Origin: Candidatus Calditenuaceae archaeon
GTDB taxonomy: Archaea > Thermoproteota > Nitrososphaeria_A > Caldarchaeales > Calditenuaceae
Assembly: GCA_025058055.1 (NCBI GenBank)
Contig: JANXEU010000018.1
Coordinates: forward strand, 65,281 to 118,708
Length of the DNA: 53,428 nt
Reading direction: 5' to 3'
Below the pieces are notes generated by a model. It did no database searches. It was not told where the DNA came from and saw only the letters and a list, made by a program, of their open reading frames with translations. Below are positions 18,939-27,845 of this stretch, piece by piece. The translations under genes were made by a program, and so were the position numbers. Position 1 is the first letter of the stretch; each line of letters starts with the position of its first letter.

Positions 18939-19961
18939 TCAGGTCAACAACTCTTGGAGGGAGTCGGTTTCAGCTCCGATCCTCAACTCCATAGCGATCC
19001 TCCTTCCGACGGTAATCGGCACATCGAAGTAGAGGGCGAGATAGGGACTGCCGTGAAAGAGGTAGACGTTCGTGCCTGCAACGATCCTCCCTGAGAACTC
19101 GAAGGCCCAGACGTTGAGGTCTCTGTCAACGATGCACTCCAAAGAGAACGGCCCCGCGAAGACATCACCCGTCACCCTCTTCACCGCTTCCACGAAGCGC
19201 TCCCCGAACTCGATGAAAGTTTCCAGCAACCTCTCTCGCGGAAATACCGGAAAGTTCCCGACGACCGTGAAGGTCGGAGATACGCCCTCGGCTACGTTAA
19301 CAGGGGCCCTCCTCAAGCCATCCACATCAGACTCGTACCGCACGTCGAAGCCTGTAAGCTCTGTCCTGCGATAAATGGGCGAATGAAAGAAGTGGGCATA
19401 AAGGGTCGTGCCCATGAGGTACTCTTGTATGATGGCCTGACCGGTTGTCTTGACCGAACCTGACCTCAGACCTCTTTCGATACCTGACCTGACCTCCTCC
19501 GGTGACCTGGCAACGAAGTACCCTCTACCGCCCTTCGCACCTGGGAACTTGACGATTACCGGTCTGTCGATCTCTTCAGGCCTCTCGTACTCTTTGGGCA
19601 CCGGTATCGAAGCATCGCGGAGAAGTTGCATCTTGGACCTCTGAGAGGCCTCGATTCCAAGCAGCCTCCTCGACCCGAAGACGGGTATCCTCGCGGACTT
19701 AAGGACGTCTGTGCCCACGTATTCGACTACTGAACCGTTGGGGACCAAGACGAAACCCAGATCTCCGAGCTCGTTAAGCGTCTCTCGGCCCGAATACAGC
19801 CTCGGCTCGAACTTTAAGGCGGGAAACCTGCTGTAAACCCGGAGGGACCTAGCGTCACCGAAGAGCAAGGCCCTTAACCTCTCCTCGTTTGCCCCTCTCA
19901 CGACCTGGACCGCAGAATGGCTAGAGAAGGCGGCGATTCCTGAGAGTCGGGGTTTAGTCAT
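18939..19961 (-). CDS. purP: PurP, 5-formaminoimidazole-4-carboxamide ribonucleotide synthetase
   Basis: 'IAAFSSHSAVQVVRGANEE', 'IPVFGSRRLLGIE', 'VIVKFPGAKGGRGYFVA', 'AFEFSGRIVAGTNVY'. Confidence 0.88.
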   Translation of the reverse strand: MTKPRLSGIAAFSSHSAVQVVRGANEERLRALLFGDARSLRVYSRFPALKFEPRLYSGRETLNELGDLGFVLVPNGSVVEYVGTDVLKSARIPVFGSRRLLGIEASQRSKMQLLRDASIPVPKEYERPEEIDRPVIVKFPGAKGGRGYFVARSPEEVRSGIERGLRSGSVKTTGQAIIQEYLMGTTLYAHFFHSPIYRRTELTGFDVRYESDVDGLRRAPVNVAEGVSPTFTVVGNFPVFPRERLLETFIEFGERFVEAVKRVTGDVFAGPFSLECIVDRDLNVWAFEFSGRIVAGTNVYLFHGSPYLALYFDVPITVGRRIAMELRIGAETDSLQELLT

Positions 19962-19979
19962 CTGGCTATCACGAGTTAA

Positions 19980-20744
19980 TTGCTTATTAACTTCTTTTCC
20001 GATGACCCGACAAGCATGGACTCGGCCGACGACTCTCTGCCGAATCAGGTGGCCTCGTATGTGGTATCAGACATCGTGCTCTCGCCCGAGCCTGGGAAGA
20101 CGATGAGGAAGTGGAGGCTTCTGTTCCAGTTATCCCAGAGGGAGGTCGCCTCTCGGATGGGGATCTCTCCACCTGTCCTCAGCGATTACGAGAAGGGGAA
20201 GCGGATATCACCAGGAGTTCAGTTCGTCAGCAGGTTCGTTAGGAGTTTGATCGAGCTTGACCTCAAGAAGGGAGGCCACAACGTGATGCGGTTCGTGCAG
20301 AACGCCATGAAAGTCCAGCGCTCGATTATGGATTTGGTTGAGTTCCACGTCCCGATTGAACTGAGGGAGGTGGTGAGGGCCGTAAACGGTGAGTTCGTGA
20401 CGCTCAAAGAGGAACAGGGGTCGCAAGTGCACGGCTACACCCTAGTCGATAGCATAAGAGCTATTCTCGAGCTGGGTCCTTACGACTTCGTCAACATCTT
20501 CGGCAGGAACTCCATGAGGGTGATCGCGTTCGCAAACGTTACAACTGGCAGGTCGCCCATGGTGGCCATCAGGGTCTTCCCGCTGAAACCTAGGGCCGTA
20601 ATCCTCCACGGCCAAGTCAACGCCGACTCAGTCGACCCTCTGGCCGTGAGGCTCAGCCAGTTAGAGAGGATACCGCTGATCGTCTCAAGGGCGCCGACAT
20701 TGGAGGACCTCTTGGAGGGGTTGCGGAGTCTAGTGGCGCGATGA
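19980..20744 (+). CDS. XRE-type HTH transcriptional regulator with C-terminal archaeal domain
   Basis: 'MRKWRLLFQLSQREVASRMGISPPVLSDYEKGKR' HTH; alternative ATG at 20016. Confidence 0.85.
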   Translation: MLINFFSDDPTSMDSADDSLPNQVASYVVSDIVLSPEPGKTMRKWRLLFQLSQREVASRMGISPPVLSDYEKGKRISPGVQFVSRFVRSLIELDLKKGGHNVMRFVQNAMKVQRSIMDLVEFHVPIELREVVRAVNGEFVTLKEEQGSQVHGYTLVDSIRAILELGPYDFVNIFGRNSMRVIAFANVTTGRSPMVAIRVFPLKPRAVILHGQVNADSVDPLAVRLSQLERIPLIVSRAPTLEDLLEGLRSLVAR

Positions 20745-21499
20745 GGGTCACGGTTGGGTGTTGCGGATATACGGTCAGCAGGAAGTTGTACTATCAGAAG
20801 CTAGCAGCCGTAGAGGTCCAGACCACGTTCTACAGGGTCGTCAGAGAGTCAACGCTCCTTAAGTGGCGAAGTGAGGCACCTGAGAGCTTCACCTTCACGT
20901 TGAAGGCGTTTCAGGGCGTCACTCACCCGAGAGAGAGCCCAACTTGGAGGAGGTCGAACGTCAGGCCGAGTGAGGGACATGGGCTCCTGAGACTAACGGA
21001 AGAGGTGAGGGACAGTTGGCGAGTTACCATGAACGCCTGTAGGGCGCTTTCCGCAAAGGTGGTTGTCGTTCAGACACCGCCTGCCTTCAAAGACTCCTCT
21101 ATCAACATCGAAACGGCGAAGAAGTTCTTCAGTTCTGTCGAGAGAGATGATGTTATCATAGGTTTTGAACCAAGAGGCTGGTCGGCAGAGAGCATAAAGG
21201 AGGTGTGCGAGGATACGGACGTCACACACGTCACTGACCTCTTCGTGTCCCTACCGGTCTGTGTTTCCACAAGCTCCGTCGCCTACTTCAGGTTGCACGG
21301 TTCCCCTCCAGGCAAAAGGCTGTATAAGTACACCTACACCGATCGCGACCTCTTTGAGCTGGCGGCGAGGTTGAAGGAGGTTAACTCGAGGTGGGCCATC
21401 GTCATGTTCAATAACGTCACCATGTTCGACGACGCTAGTCGATTCGTTGGCGTCCTTCAATCGATGGGCTGTGATGTCGACCAAAGCATGTCGAAGTAG
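20741..21499 (+). CDS. DUF72 family protein
   Basis: 'VGCCGYTVSRKLYYQKLAAVEVQTTFYRVVRESTLLKWRSEAPESFTFTLKAFQGVTH' and 'AYFRLHGSPPGKRLYKYTYTDRDL'. Confidence 0.88.
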   Translation: MRVTVGCCGYTVSRKLYYQKLAAVEVQTTFYRVVRESTLLKWRSEAPESFTFTLKAFQGVTHPRESPTWRRSNVRPSEGHGLLRLTEEVRDSWRVTMNACRALSAKVVVVQTPPAFKDSSINIETAKKFFSSVERDDVIIGFEPRGWSAESIKEVCEDTDVTHVTDLFVSLPVCVSTSSVAYFRLHGSPPGKRLYKYTYTDRDLFELAARLKEVNSRWAIVMFNNVTMFDDASRFVGVLQSMGCDVDQSMSK

Positions 21500-22239
21500 G
21501 TCTGCGCGAGAGAGGTCAGCATGACGTGGTCTGAGTATATCCCTGCCTTCGGGTGATGTTGTTCAGCGTCGAGAAGTATTAGTAGTACCTCAGCCGAGTC
21601 CGATATAACGCCCCCGCCGAATGAAAGATCTCTTCGCCTGACCTTAGCGACTTCTTTTAAATCTTCGAGCTCAGAAGCCCCCATGCCTACCCCTATCAAG
21701 ACCCTTACCTCCCTGCCCTTCTCCTTCATCAGAGAAGCCACAGGTACCAGCGTCTGAAGTACTGCTTGAGGAAGGAGAGGAAGAGCTACCGAGAGGTTGA
21801 CCTGGGCCTTCGTGATAAGGGTCTTCGTTTGCCTCCAAAGGTCCGCTTCCCCCCTAACAATCCAGAGCTGCGGCATCTCTCTGCCTCCCCTCCTCCGGTA
21901 GAGCGGTGTGAGTTCCTCTATGACGTGCTTGCAGACCTCCTCCATCTCGTTTTGGACCCTAGAGAGGCTGTTCCTTGCTGCGATCTCAGGGTCTTGAGGC
22001 CTGTACCTTGAGGGTCTTCCGCTCTCCACTATAACCCATCCCAGCTCTGCTAGTGAGTTGATGACTCCGTAAACCCTCGAAATCGGCACCCCTGCACGTG
22101 TAGACAACTCGGTCGCCGTCGCCGACCCGAGCTCCAGCAGCCCGATATACGCCCTTATCTCGTAGTCCGTGAGGCCGAGTCTCTTCAGGGAGGCCTTCAA
22201 CTTCTCAGAAAGCCCGAATTCGGGTCTCATCTGCGTCAC
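21457..22239 (-). CDS. TrmB family transcriptional regulator
   Basis: 'LGLTDYEIRAYIGLLELGSATATELSTRAGVPISRVYGVINSLAELGWVIVESGRPSRY'. Confidence 0.9.
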   Translation of the reverse strand: MTQMRPEFGLSEKLKASLKRLGLTDYEIRAYIGLLELGSATATELSTRAGVPISRVYGVINSLAELGWVIVESGRPSRYRPQDPEIAARNSLSRVQNEMEEVCKHVIEELTPLYRRRGGREMPQLWIVRGEADLWRQTKTLITKAQVNLSVALPLLPQAVLQTLVPVASLMKEKGREVRVLIGVGMGASELEDLKEVAKVRRRDLSFGGGVISDSAEVLLILLDAEQHHPKAGIYSDHVMLTSLAQTYFDMLWSTSQPID

Positions 22240-22287
22240 GGCTTCATCCGTCCTAAATCAACGTTGTCGGTTCTTCTGTAAAGAACA

Positions 22288-22317
22288 CTTATAACTCGAT
22301 AGCGTTCGATTCGAACG
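22288..22317 (+). promoter_or_regulatory. Candidate promoter (acttataac) plus 15-bp palindrome CGTTCGA-T-TCGAACG at the predicted TSS/start
   Basis: Palindrome at 22303-22317 with TATA-like element ~22288-22296; upstream of the fusion gene. Confidence 0.6.
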
Positions 22318-24269
22318 TGGGAGGATCAATCAACGTTGTAACAGTTATCGGAGCTGGAGCGATGGGCCACGGCATAGCCCAAGTTGCTGCTATGGCCGGA
22401 TATAGAGTGAACGTGGTCGATGTATCTGAGGACGTACTCGAAAAGGCGCTGGAGAGGATCAGGTGGAGCCTCGGGAAGCTGATGGAGAAGGGGAGGATCA
22501 AACAGGAGGACGTGGCCTCGACACTATCTAGGTTGAAGTTGACCACGTCAATAGAGGAAGCATGCAAAGAAGCTGATCTCGTGATCGAGGCTGTCTTCGA
22601 GGACGTTGAGGTGAAGAGAAACGCTCTAAGAAAGGCTGACGCTGCGGCTAAAGACGCAAAGGTTATCGGTACAAACACCAGCTCTATTCCGATCAACGAA
22701 CTGGCGTCGTTCGTGAGCAGGCCGGAGAGGTTCCTCGGACTGCATTTCTTCAACCCGCCTCAGATGATGCAACTGGTCGAGATAATACGCGGTGAGAAGA
22801 CCTCCGATGAGGCCCTGAAAGCCGCTCAAGACTTCGTCAGGACGCTCGGTAAGACGCAAGTTTTGGTCAAAAGAGACGTACCTGGCTTCATCGTCAACCG
22901 CATCCTTTCGAGGATCTTCGAGGTGGCGTGTTATCTGGTTCAGAAGCAGAAATACTCGATACTCCAACTAGACTCTGCTACTAAGTACAGGGCGGGGTTC
23001 CCGATGGGCGTCTTCGAGTTGGCTGACTTCGTTGGGTTAGATGTAGCGTACAACGTCACGAAGGTCATCTCGCAGAGAGACAAGAGGTTCAGAGACGTAC
23101 AACTCTTGCGCGAGCACGTCGAACGCGGTGAGTACGGAGTGAAGTCGGGTAAGGGCTTTTACGATTACAGCAAGGGAGGCAGACCCGAGATACCTGCTGA
23201 TTTGGGTAGAGATGTCGACCTAACGTACGTACTGGTCCCTGCTCTGAACGAGGCCGCACGACTGATGGAAGAGGGGTACGCGTCTTCGGATGACGTCGAC
23301 ATAGCGATGAAACTGGGCACGAACCTTCCTAAGGGCATATTCGGCTACGCGGCTGAACTGACCGTCGATAAAGTGAGGCAGGTACTCTCAGAACTTGAGC
23401 CTGATTTAGGAGAGGGTTACAGGCCAGTTCCATATTTGCTGAAACTACTCAGTAAAGGGCCCGTCACGGATAAGGAGTACCAGGAGATAGCCGTGAAGAG
23501 GGAGCCACCCATTGGCTGGATAGTGCTCAACAGGCCTCACAGACTCAACACTATTACCCCTCGAATGACGGAAGAGCTCGAGGACGCGGTCGAAAAGCTC
23601 TCAGCGGATAGAGAAATCAGGGTTCTCGTCATCACCGGTGAAGGGGGAAGGGCCTTCTCCGCTGGTGCCGATATCACCGCGTTCTCCGAAATATTGGGGA
23701 TGGAGAACAAAGTTCAAGCAGCGTATAGGTTCTCGTGGAGGTTTACCGAAGTCCTTCTCAAGTTGGAGAGGTGCCCGAAGCCCGTGATAGCCGCGATCGA
23801 TGGTTTCGCCTTGGGCGGGGGGATGGAGATAGCGCTCGCGTGCGACTTCAGGCTCGCGTCGGATCGCTCTGAACTCGGACAACCCGAGATAAGACTGGGG
23901 CTGATACCTGGCGCTGGAGGGACGCAGAGGCTGACGAGACTCCTAGGCCCCTCTAAAGCGAAACTCGTCATCTACTTTGGCGACAGAATCAAGGCCAAGG
24001 ACGCAGAAGCCCTAGGCATGGTTGACAAGGTGTTGCCGAGCGAGCGGTTCATAGAATCCGTAAGGGAGTTCGCGAGCCGCCTTGCAGAAATGCCTCCGAT
24101 AGGACTTGAGCACGCTAAAGCAGCGATAAACGCAGCCCTAGACGTCCCGATTGAGAAGGGTTTGTTGATCGAGTCGGCCCTCTTTGGACAGCTCTTTGCA
24201 ACGAAGGACCTAGCTGAAGGAGTTTCGGCGTTCTTCTCAAAGAGGAAGCCGGAGTTCAAGGGTGAGTGA
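22317..24269 (+). CDS. Bifunctional 3-hydroxyacyl-CoA dehydrogenase / enoyl-CoA hydratase (crotonase)
   Basis: N-terminal 'VIGAGAMGHGIAQVAAMAGY' and 'GLHFFNPPQMMQLVEI'; C-terminal 'GGRAFSAGADITAF', 'ALGGGMEIALACDFRLAS', 'GLIPGAGGTQRLTRLLG'. Confidence 0.95.
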   Translation: MGGSINVVTVIGAGAMGHGIAQVAAMAGYRVNVVDVSEDVLEKALERIRWSLGKLMEKGRIKQEDVASTLSRLKLTTSIEEACKEADLVIEAVFEDVEVKRNALRKADAAAKDAKVIGTNTSSIPINELASFVSRPERFLGLHFFNPPQMMQLVEIIRGEKTSDEALKAAQDFVRTLGKTQVLVKRDVPGFIVNRILSRIFEVACYLVQKQKYSILQLDSATKYRAGFPMGVFELADFVGLDVAYNVTKVISQRDKRFRDVQLLREHVERGEYGVKSGKGFYDYSKGGRPEIPADLGRDVDLTYVLVPALNEAARLMEEGYASSDDVDIAMKLGTNLPKGIFGYAAELTVDKVRQVLSELEPDLGEGYRPVPYLLKLLSKGPVTDKEYQEIAVKREPPIGWIVLNRPHRLNTITPRMTEELEDAVEKLSADREIRVLVITGEGGRAFSAGADITAFSEILGMENKVQAAYRFSWRFTEVLLKLERCPKPVIAAIDGFALGGGMEIALACDFRLASDRSELGQPEIRLGLIPGAGGTQRLTRLLGPSKAKLVIYFGDRIKAKDAEALGMVDKVLPSERFIESVREFASRLAEMPPIGLEHAKAAINAALDVPIEKGLLIESALFGQLFATKDLAEGVSAFFSKRKPEFKGE

Positions 24270-25982
24270 TCACCTCTTCAGTGTCGATATGACCTCCTCT
24301 TTCAAGACTCTTCTCAAGACTTTTCCTGTCATGCTGATCGGTAGCTCGTCCTTGAAGATGATCTTCTCCGGGACTTGGAAAGGCGCGAGGTTCCTCTCAC
24401 ACCACGCCTTCAATGACTCCTCCGTTAATTTCCCCTTGTATTCGTCCTTTAGAGCGACGATCATCACGACCCTTTCACCGACTTCGACATCTGGAACTCC
24501 AACTACAGCAGCACTCTTTACAGCCTCGTGTTTGAGGACGACGTTCTCGACCTCGGCGGGGTAGATTGACCACCCTTTGTATTTGATCAGGTCTTTCTTC
24601 CGTTCTATAATGTAAAAGAACCCATCTTCATCCACTTTTGCAATATCTCCGGTCCTGAACCATCTTCTGCCAAGGAGCGTGAAGAAAGCGGCTTTGTTCG
24701 CCTCGGGATCCTCCAAGTAACCGTCCATTACCTGTGGCCCGGAAATCGCAAGCTCTCCAACCTCGCCGATGCCGAGAGGGGCGTTCGCATCTAGCCTGAA
24801 GACCCAAGCGTAGGTGTTAGGGACGGGTGGACCGATCGACCCAAGTCGCGGATTTGTAGGCGGGTTCAGATGAGTTACTGGACTAGTTTCTGTTAGTCCG
24901 TACCCTTCGACGATCCTTATACCGGTTGCCTTTTCGAACCTCTTCGCTATCTCCTCGTGTAGCTTGTCCGCTCCAGATATGCAGAGCTTCACGTGTGAGA
25001 ATGTTTCGCGTCTGAACTTCGGGGAGGTGATTAAGGCGTTATACAGGGAGGGAACGCCGAATATGATCGAAATCCTGTAACGCTCGATCAACTCCAGTAT
25101 CTCATCGATGTTAGGTCTGGGGACTACAACAAGCTTAAACCCGAAGGTCAGCCCTATGCCCATGATTGCAGTCTGTCCATAAATGTGAAAGAATGGTAGG
25201 ACAGCAAGAACCGTTTCGTCCTCTGTCAGTACCGCCCTTGCGACCTCGTAACTCTGATGAACGTTAGTCACCAAATTGTGATGAGTAAGCACCGCGCCCT
25301 TCGGTAAGCCTGTCGTTCCGCTAGTGAAGCAGATGGCTGCAGGAGTCCTCAAAGGTTCGACCTGTGAGATTGCGCTTGGACTAATGGGGCGATGAGACGC
25401 AGCCTCAGAGTACTTCGAAATCCGTGGATCCTTCACGAGCGGCTTACTGGGAACCTTCTTCAGCAGTCTCCCGAGCCCAGACTTGATCGGTGAGAGCACG
25501 TCCGCTATGTTGGTCACGATTAACCTCTCGACCTTCGTCCCACTTAGCGCCCTAAACACCTCGTCGTGAAAGAGGTCGAGCGAGAAGACGAACCGCGCCT
25601 TGCTCTTATTCAGAATATAATGCAGCTCGGTCGATTTGTACAGTGGGTTGATCGGCACCACCGTCCCGCCCGCCATTAGGGTTCCGTAATATGAGGTGAT
25701 GAATTGAGGGGAATTAGGTAAGACCAAAGCAACCCTGTCTCCGCTGTCCAATCCCAGGCTCTTAAGGTAGCCCGCAACCCTCATGGAGGCATCGAGCAAC
25801 TTACGGTAAGTGAACTGCTCGCCGGCGAATATCACAACGACGTCATTGGGCTTCTTCTTCGCTGCCTCTAAGAAGAGTTGGTGAAAGGATTTTTTCGGTA
25901 TCTCGATCTCCGCCCTTATCTCCTGAGGATAAGTTCTTGTCCAAAACTTGTTCGCGATAAGCTCGTCGATTGTAGCCATCAC
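24270..25982 (-). CDS. AMP-forming acyl-CoA synthetase (4-coumarate/long-chain CoA ligase-like)
   Basis: A3 'CFTSGTTGLPKGAVLTHHNL', A5 'EGYGLTETSPV', A7 'WFRTGDIAKVDEDGFFYIIERKKDLIKYKG', A10 'PISMTGKVLRR'. Confidence 0.95.
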   Translation of the reverse strand: MMATIDELIANKFWTRTYPQEIRAEIEIPKKSFHQLFLEAAKKKPNDVVVIFAGEQFTYRKLLDASMRVAGYLKSLGLDSGDRVALVLPNSPQFITSYYGTLMAGGTVVPINPLYKSTELHYILNKSKARFVFSLDLFHDEVFRALSGTKVERLIVTNIADVLSPIKSGLGRLLKKVPSKPLVKDPRISKYSEAASHRPISPSAISQVEPLRTPAAICFTSGTTGLPKGAVLTHHNLVTNVHQSYEVARAVLTEDETVLAVLPFFHIYGQTAIMGIGLTFGFKLVVVPRPNIDEILELIERYRISIIFGVPSLYNALITSPKFRRETFSHVKLCISGADKLHEEIAKRFEKATGIRIVEGYGLTETSPVTHLNPPTNPRLGSIGPPVPNTYAWVFRLDANAPLGIGEVGELAISGPQVMDGYLEDPEANKAAFFTLLGRRWFRTGDIAKVDEDGFFYIIERKKDLIKYKGWSIYPAEVENVVLKHEAVKSAAVVGVPDVEVGERVVMIVALKDEYKGKLTEESLKAWCERNLAPFQVPEKIIFKDELPISMTGKVLRRVLKEEVISTLKR

Positions 25983-26185
25983 ATATTTATTTGAAACCGC
26001 GTTAAATAAGTTTTAATTCTATCTTCGGCTCCCTTGATCCGATTGAGCTGATCGGTGTCCAGGTTCTCGACCCATCTGGAAACGACGAGTTAAGTGGTCA
26101 CCGGAATTCACGGGTATGATACCGCGACCGACGGATCAGACCTTGGCTTCCACTGCATAGAGCGATCGATTGTCCGAGAGGGCCT

Positions 26186-27004
26186 TTAATCTCTGGGCAG
26201 AACGAGTAAGTCCAGTATTGCGGTGTGCAGGTCTCTATTAGCGGAGGCGATGAGGGAGTACCGTTCTCTGGTGATCAGAGGTAGCCTCTCGACGCCTATG
26301 CCTTCAGACCAAAGAGGGCATCCGAGTCTGGAGATGACGTACATCGCAGGTACGATGTCGAAGACTCTCATCTCCTTTGTCAGACACACATAGGCATCAA
26401 TTCTTCCGATGGATATCTGAACGAGCTCCAGTAGCGATGATCCGAGGTTCCTGACGTGTTTGGCCTCTCGGATGAGCCTGAGGTACCTGTTGGCGCTCTC
26501 AGCGCCCCGCTTAACGGCGCGGAAATCGACCATCATTATGGCGTCCTTAACGTCCTTGACCTTCGACAATCCGGAGTCGGTGGGTAGACGTACCTCCTCT
26601 TCAGTGGCGAGATATAGCTCTCCGCTCGTGAAGTCCAGCACACCTGCCGCTATCACATCACCGAAATTTTCGCCAGTTGCAACCGCGACCCCGGAGGACA
26701 CGTACCTTAAGCCCCTCTTCATGTTCGTGCTACCGTCTATCGGGTCAACAACGATAACGTAGTCAGGTCTTCCGCTCCATTCCTTTATCCCCGATTCCTC
26801 GGCAACTATGGTGACCCTCTCGGAGCCTAGACCCTTCATCACCTCCGAGATTATCGCCTCCTCGCACATCAAGTCGGCCATCATTGTGATGTCGCCGAAC
26901 TCACCTCTTCCCAACCTCCTTGTGGCCTCACCTCTCGACTGCAGCATCTCGTACACAGTTTTAGCCTTGGACAGCGCCGAACCAACTACTTCGCTTACGC
27001 TCAT
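26186..27004 (-). CDS. Inositol monophosphatase / archaeal fructose-1,6-bisphosphatase family
   Basis: 'TIVAEESG', 'VVDPIDGSTNMKRGLRYVSSGVAVA'. Confidence 0.92.
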   Translation of the reverse strand: MSVSEVVGSALSKAKTVYEMLQSRGEATRRLGRGEFGDITMMADLMCEEAIISEVMKGLGSERVTIVAEESGIKEWSGRPDYVIVVDPIDGSTNMKRGLRYVSSGVAVATGENFGDVIAAGVLDFTSGELYLATEEEVRLPTDSGLSKVKDVKDAIMMVDFRAVKRGAESANRYLRLIREAKHVRNLGSSLLELVQISIGRIDAYVCLTKEMRVFDIVPAMYVISRLGCPLWSEGIGVERLPLITRERYSLIASANRDLHTAILDLLVLPRD

Positions 27005-27318
27005 TTCCTAAACCTCTTTCCCCTGCCTTTAGACTCGATGGATCTCCTCATATACGAGGCCAGAACTGGGTACCTTCGCGCTAATTCGCCTTCGACCAGC
27101 CTCGCAAGCTCTCTACTGATGCTGAACCTCGGCGTCGTGCTCTTCAGGTAATTCAATACCGCTGACGCGACAGGAGAGTAAAGGGCCAATCTGGGTTGGG
27201 CCAAAGCTTGTGCAACAGCGACCGAGGCAACCTTCCTGTCCACTTCTTCTTTACTCGACTTCCGACCCTGACCCCCATTTACCCGTCGCTTATGACCCTC
27301 CTTCGCACCATCAACCAT
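27001..27318 (-). CDS. Small basic hypothetical protein
   Basis: 105-aa K/R-rich ORF overlapping the upstream start of the IMPase gene by 4 nt (ATGA-type coupling). Confidence 0.5.
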   Translation of the reverse strand: MVDGAKEGHKRRVNGGQGRKSSKEEVDRKVASVAVAQALAQPRLALYSPVASAVLNYLKSTTPRFSISRELARLVEGELARRYPVLASYMRRSIESKGRGKRFRK

Positions 27319-27369
27319 GTGACCAGTCCAATAGAGGAATTAATAACTTAAACGTTTTACCTTACAAGG

Positions 27370-27391
27370 TTTAACCTCTGTTTAACCTCTG
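27370..27391. repeat. Perfect 11-bp tandem direct repeat (TTTAACCTCTG x2)
   Basis: tttaacctctg at 27370-27380 and 27381-27391. Confidence 0.85.
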
Positions 27392-27440
27392 ACTCTCACA
27401 ACAATTTAAACCGAATAACCGATCCAGACATATTTTCACC

Positions 27441-27458
27441 AACCGATTCGGGTCGGTT
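27441..27458. other. Hairpin AACCGA-ttcggg-TCGGTT in the intergenic region
   Basis: Perfect 6-bp inverted repeat, 6-nt loop; flanking CC/GG could extend the stem with a bulge. Confidence 0.45.
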
Positions 27459-27792
27459 AGGGGCCTGCTACCTAGAAGTAATAAAAATGCCAGCTACCGC
27501 TAGTCCGACTATAGCGCATTATATCAATCTTATTCGAATTAACCAGCCAGCAAATTTTAAATATTATCGTTGGTTCCCTATTAAAACAATTTGGTTTGAA
27601 ATAAATAGCTCATAGGCCAAAACACATGCGTTTCGTCAGATTCTAGTATGTTGTGTAGAGTTGTTTACCTTTGAATGTTTAAGGTATCAGTTTTACTTTT
27701 GACGGTAGAGGACATCACAGCAGAGGGTGCATCAATATCCATGCGCGTTCGGTCGGGTGTTCGGATGGGACTGCACTCTATCAGAAAGCTAT

Positions 27793-27824
27793 TGATGAAC
27801 ACTTTATAAGTCGATATTTCATCA
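27793..27824 (+). promoter_or_regulatory. Candidate speD promoter (tttataag) bracketed by inverted repeat TGATGAA-N18-TTCATCA
   Basis: TGATGAA 27793-27799, TATA-like 27803-27810, TTCATCA 27818-27824; SD aaggagga precedes ATG 27846. Confidence 0.6.
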
Positions 27825-27845
27825 GTGCGTACGAAAAGGAGGAAG

